Below are positions 5,618-7,295 of a stretch of DNA of 7,295 bases, in pieces. Under the pieces are notes generated by a model. It worked only from the letters and a program-made list of their open reading frames with translations, did no database searches and had not been told where the DNA came from. Positions within the stretch are counted from its first letter, which is position 1, and each line of letters opens with the position of its first letter. The stretch is from positions 1 to 7,295 of the forward strand of contig JAQNCU010000139.1 of assembly GCA_029077775.1 (NCBI GenBank). The letters run 5' to 3'. The position numbers were made by a program, and so were the translations under genes. This DNA comes from Acidocella sp. Its GTDB lineage: Bacteria; Pseudomonadota; Alphaproteobacteria; Acetobacterales; Acetobacteraceae.

Positions 5618-6414
5618 ACAAGCGCCCCAGGTAGCTTCGCTTCGGCCTCATCTTCGAAAACCAGGTCATGGATTTTCTTGGAAAGCAGACCAAACGCCGC
5701 GTCGTCGAGCGGTTGGCCGAGACTATAACTTGAATTCATTTCGGCCCGGACACGACCCGGATGCGGCGACAACACAAGGATGCGGGAGCCCACACGTATG
5801 GCCTCTTCAATCGAATGCGTCACAAACAAAACTGTGAATTTCAATTGATCCCAAAGCGCAAGAAGATCCTCCTGCATTTTTCGGCGCGTAAGAGCGTCAA
5901 GCGCCGCGAACGGCTCGTCCATCAGCAATATATCCGGCTCCATCGCCATCGCCCGCGCGATGGCTACCCGCATTTTCATGCCGCCTGAAAGCATATGTGG
6001 ATAGGAATCCACGAATTTGGCCAGACCCACTTTGCTCAAAGCCGCAGTTGCGCGTTCGTAAGCTTCTTTTCCCTTGAACCGTCCCGTCGCTTTCATCGGG
6101 AACAGCACATTACCAAGAGCCGTTTTCCAGGGCATCAATTGCTCAAATTCCTGAAAGACCATCATCCTGTCCGGGCCGGGTTTTACGACTTTTTTGCCAC
6201 GCAGGAAAATATCGCCCTCGATCGGGGCCATAAAACCGCCGATAGCCTTGAGCAATGTGGATTTCCCACAGCCCGACGGTCCTAAAATAACAAAGCGGTC
6301 ACTTTCGTAAACTTCAAGATCGATCCGGTAAGTCGCAGTTACAAGGTGTTGCGGCGTCTTATATTGAAGGGTGACGCCGCGAACATCGAGAACAAGATTG
6401 CCAGCCTCCGTCAT
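5614..6414 (-). CDS. ABC transporter ATP-binding protein, NitT/TauT (SsuB/TauB-like) family
   Basis: This cytoplasmic ATPase energises the importer encoded around it. At 266 residues it has the usual length for the SsuB/TauB/NrtD group. All nucleotide-binding motifs are present in order: Walker A GPSGCGKST (45-53), Q-loop Gln88 in VFQEFEQLMPW, signature LSGGM (142-146) followed by KMR, Walker B ILLMDEP (162-168), D-loop ALDALT (171-176) and switch His200 in VTHSIEEA. The segment FEQLMPWKTALGNV after the Q-loop is characteristic of nitrate/sulfonate/taurine-type importers. The signature continuation is KMR where RQR is commoner in ABC ATPases, a mild variation. The start at 6414 lies 18 bases after the binding-protein stop. 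Its TGA overlaps the permease ATG in an ATGA junction (5614-5617), implying coupled translation. The enzyme should be active; its transported substrate is unknown. Confidence 0.95.
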   Translation of the reverse strand: MTEAGNLVLDVRGVTLQYKTPQHLVTATYRIDLEVYESDRFVILGPSGCGKSTLLKAIGGFMAPIEGDIFLRGKKVVKPGPDRMMVFQEFEQLMPWKTALGNVLFPMKATGRFKGKEAYERATAALSKVGLAKFVDSYPHMLSGGMKMRVAIARAMAMEPDILLMDEPFAALDALTRRKMQEDLLALWDQLKFTVLFVTHSIEEAIRVGSRILVLSPHPGRVRAEMNSSYSLGQPLDDAAFGLLSKKIHDLVFEDEAEAKLPGALV

Positions 6415-6432
6415 CTTCCCGTTGTCCTGCCT

Positions 6433-7295
6433 TCAATTACCCGTGATTGGCGGCGTTTGCAGGAAAAACAGGTCGCTGATCGAGGATGGTACGCTTTTGA
6501 TGAGCCCGATTTTCTTCATAAATTTTGCAAAAACAAGGACTTTTTGCGGCTCAATATCCCATTTGTTTTCTGGGTCTTTGATCATTTTTTCAACTTCAGC
6601 CTGGGTCAGCGAGGATTTTTTTTGTGTCGAAAGATAAATTTTCGCTGTCTGCGCAGGATGCTGCCTGATAAAAGTCTCCGCATCATTCAAGGCCAGCTGG
6701 AAGGCGGTAACGACCTTGGGATTATCACTCACAAAACTTTTTGTTGCCCATAGACAATTGAAAGTATGCGGACCTCCAAGCACCTTGTAGCTGTCCAGCA
6801 CGCGATGAACCTTTGGGTTCTTCAATTCTTCATACATAAAGGGGGCAGAGGTGAAGTGTGCGGTAATCCCCGCCGTCCCATTCAGCAGCGCGGAAAGGCC
6901 ATCGGGATGGGACATTGATACGGTAAGTGGGTCTACCTTATTAAACTTCGACTGTCCAAACTCTTTGGCCGCCGCCATGTCGAGAATAATTGCCTGAATT
7001 GACACCTTGACTGCGGGCAACGCGATGCGGTCCTTCTCGGTGAAATCCTTTAATGAATGAACCGCCGGATTTGTCGTGTTCAAGTAAAGCGGCATGGAAT
7101 TCATGCATTCGAGGCCCTTAACCCCAAGATTGTCGCGCGTTCGGTCGGTAATCACCAACATCGGGGCCACACCGCCCGAGGCAATATCCAGGTTTCCGGA
7201 AATCAGGGCCTCATTCATCGATGGCCCGCCTGTGAAGGAGAGCCAATGCGGAGTGATATGAACCCCCTCCTGGTTGCCTCGCTTGATGAGAAGAT
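6433..7295 (-). CDS. ABC transporter substrate-binding protein, NitT/TauT family (5' end outside window)
   Basis: This is the periplasmic (type 2 fold) binding protein of an importer for a small organic or inorganic anion. The reading frame is open from the right edge to a TGA at 6435-6433, giving 286 visible residues. The signal peptide and first lobe start lie beyond the window. Visible family features are a GGPSMNEALISGNLDIASGG segment (about residues 21-40 of the visible part) and a following PMLVITDRTRDN stretch. These are typical of the SsuA/TauA/NrtA-like proteins, where the loop lines the anion site. Next comes IALPAVKVSIQA, then a second-lobe GLSALLNGTAGITAHF segment. The C-terminal third is lysine-rich and soluble, as usual for a binding protein. 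An internal ATG at 7218 is not the start, because homology to the family continues upstream of it. The ATPase gene follows after 18 bases. The substrate cannot be read from the sequence. Family assignment is secure; specificity is unknown. Confidence 0.9.
   Translation of the reverse strand, partial: LLIKRGNQEGVHITPHWLSFTGGPSMNEALISGNLDIASGGVAPMLVITDRTRDNLGVKGLECMNSMPLYLNTTNPAVHSLKDFTEKDRIALPAVKVSIQAIILDMAAAKEFGQSKFNKVDPLTVSMSHPDGLSALLNGTAGITAHFTSAPFMYEELKNPKVHRVLDSYKVLGGPHTFNCLWATKSFVSDNPKVVTAFQLALNDAETFIRQHPAQTAKIYLSTQKKSSLTQAEVEKMIKDPENKWDIEPQKVLVFAKFMKKIGLIKSVPSSISDLFFLQTPPITGN

Noticed and set aside
6527..6547. Inverted repeat GCAAAAA / TTTTTGC with a 7-base loop
   Set aside because: The stem is A/T-rich and weak, within the binding-protein coding region about 90 bases before its stop; not a credible terminator.
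6433..7295. Lower GC of the binding-protein gene compared with its neighbours, as a sign of separate transfer
   Set aside because: The difference is modest by eye and a Lys/Asn-rich soluble protein would give the same effect; no mobile-element marks nearby.

Overview
The window is one densely packed gene cluster. All ten recognisable genes lie on the minus strand, so transcription runs from base 7295 down to base 1. The GC content is roughly mid-50s percent by eye. The compact operon, the NitT/TauT-type importer and the four-subunit succinate dehydrogenase-like complex suggest a proteobacterium, probably alpha- or beta-proteobacterial. That placement is an impression from the proteins, not a proof. 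No tRNA, rRNA, transposase, CRISPR array, terminator or intergenic stretch longer than 30 bases was seen.

Layout in transcription order: (1) ABC importer: substrate-binding protein (7295-6433, 5' end outside the window), ATPase (6414-5614) and permease (5617-4730). (2) Succinate dehydrogenase/fumarate reductase-like iron-sulfur subunit (4733-4014) and two small haem-type membrane anchors (4017-3688 and 3691-3308). (3) A TauE/SafE-family membrane exporter (3311-2577). (4) A two-subunit class I fumarase/tartrate dehydratase-like hydratase, alpha (2567-1692) and beta (1681-1070). (5) The flavoprotein (SdhA/FrdA-like) subunit, from 1039 to the left edge, with its 3' end outside the window. The flavoprotein is easy to miss because its frame has no stop inside the window. 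It is separated from its partner iron-sulfur and anchor genes by three other genes.

Five of the nine junctions are 4-base ATGA stop/start overlaps. At two more, the stop codon is fused to a Shine-Dalgarno sequence (TAGGAGG, TAGGGAGG). The whole set is therefore probably one translationally coupled operon.

How the genes may work together (inference): a small organic anion is imported. A membrane-bound, quinone-linked, succinate-dehydrogenase-like complex desaturates it, a fumarase-like enzyme hydrates the double bond, and the TauE/SafE protein exports an anionic by-product. The flavoprotein lacks the histidine that attaches FAD covalently in housekeeping SDH/FRD, and it has Glu where they have a substrate-binding Thr. 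This argues for a specialised paralogue acting on a substituted dicarboxylate rather than the TCA-cycle enzyme. A sulfonated succinate is one chemically coherent candidate. The sequence alone does not prove it.
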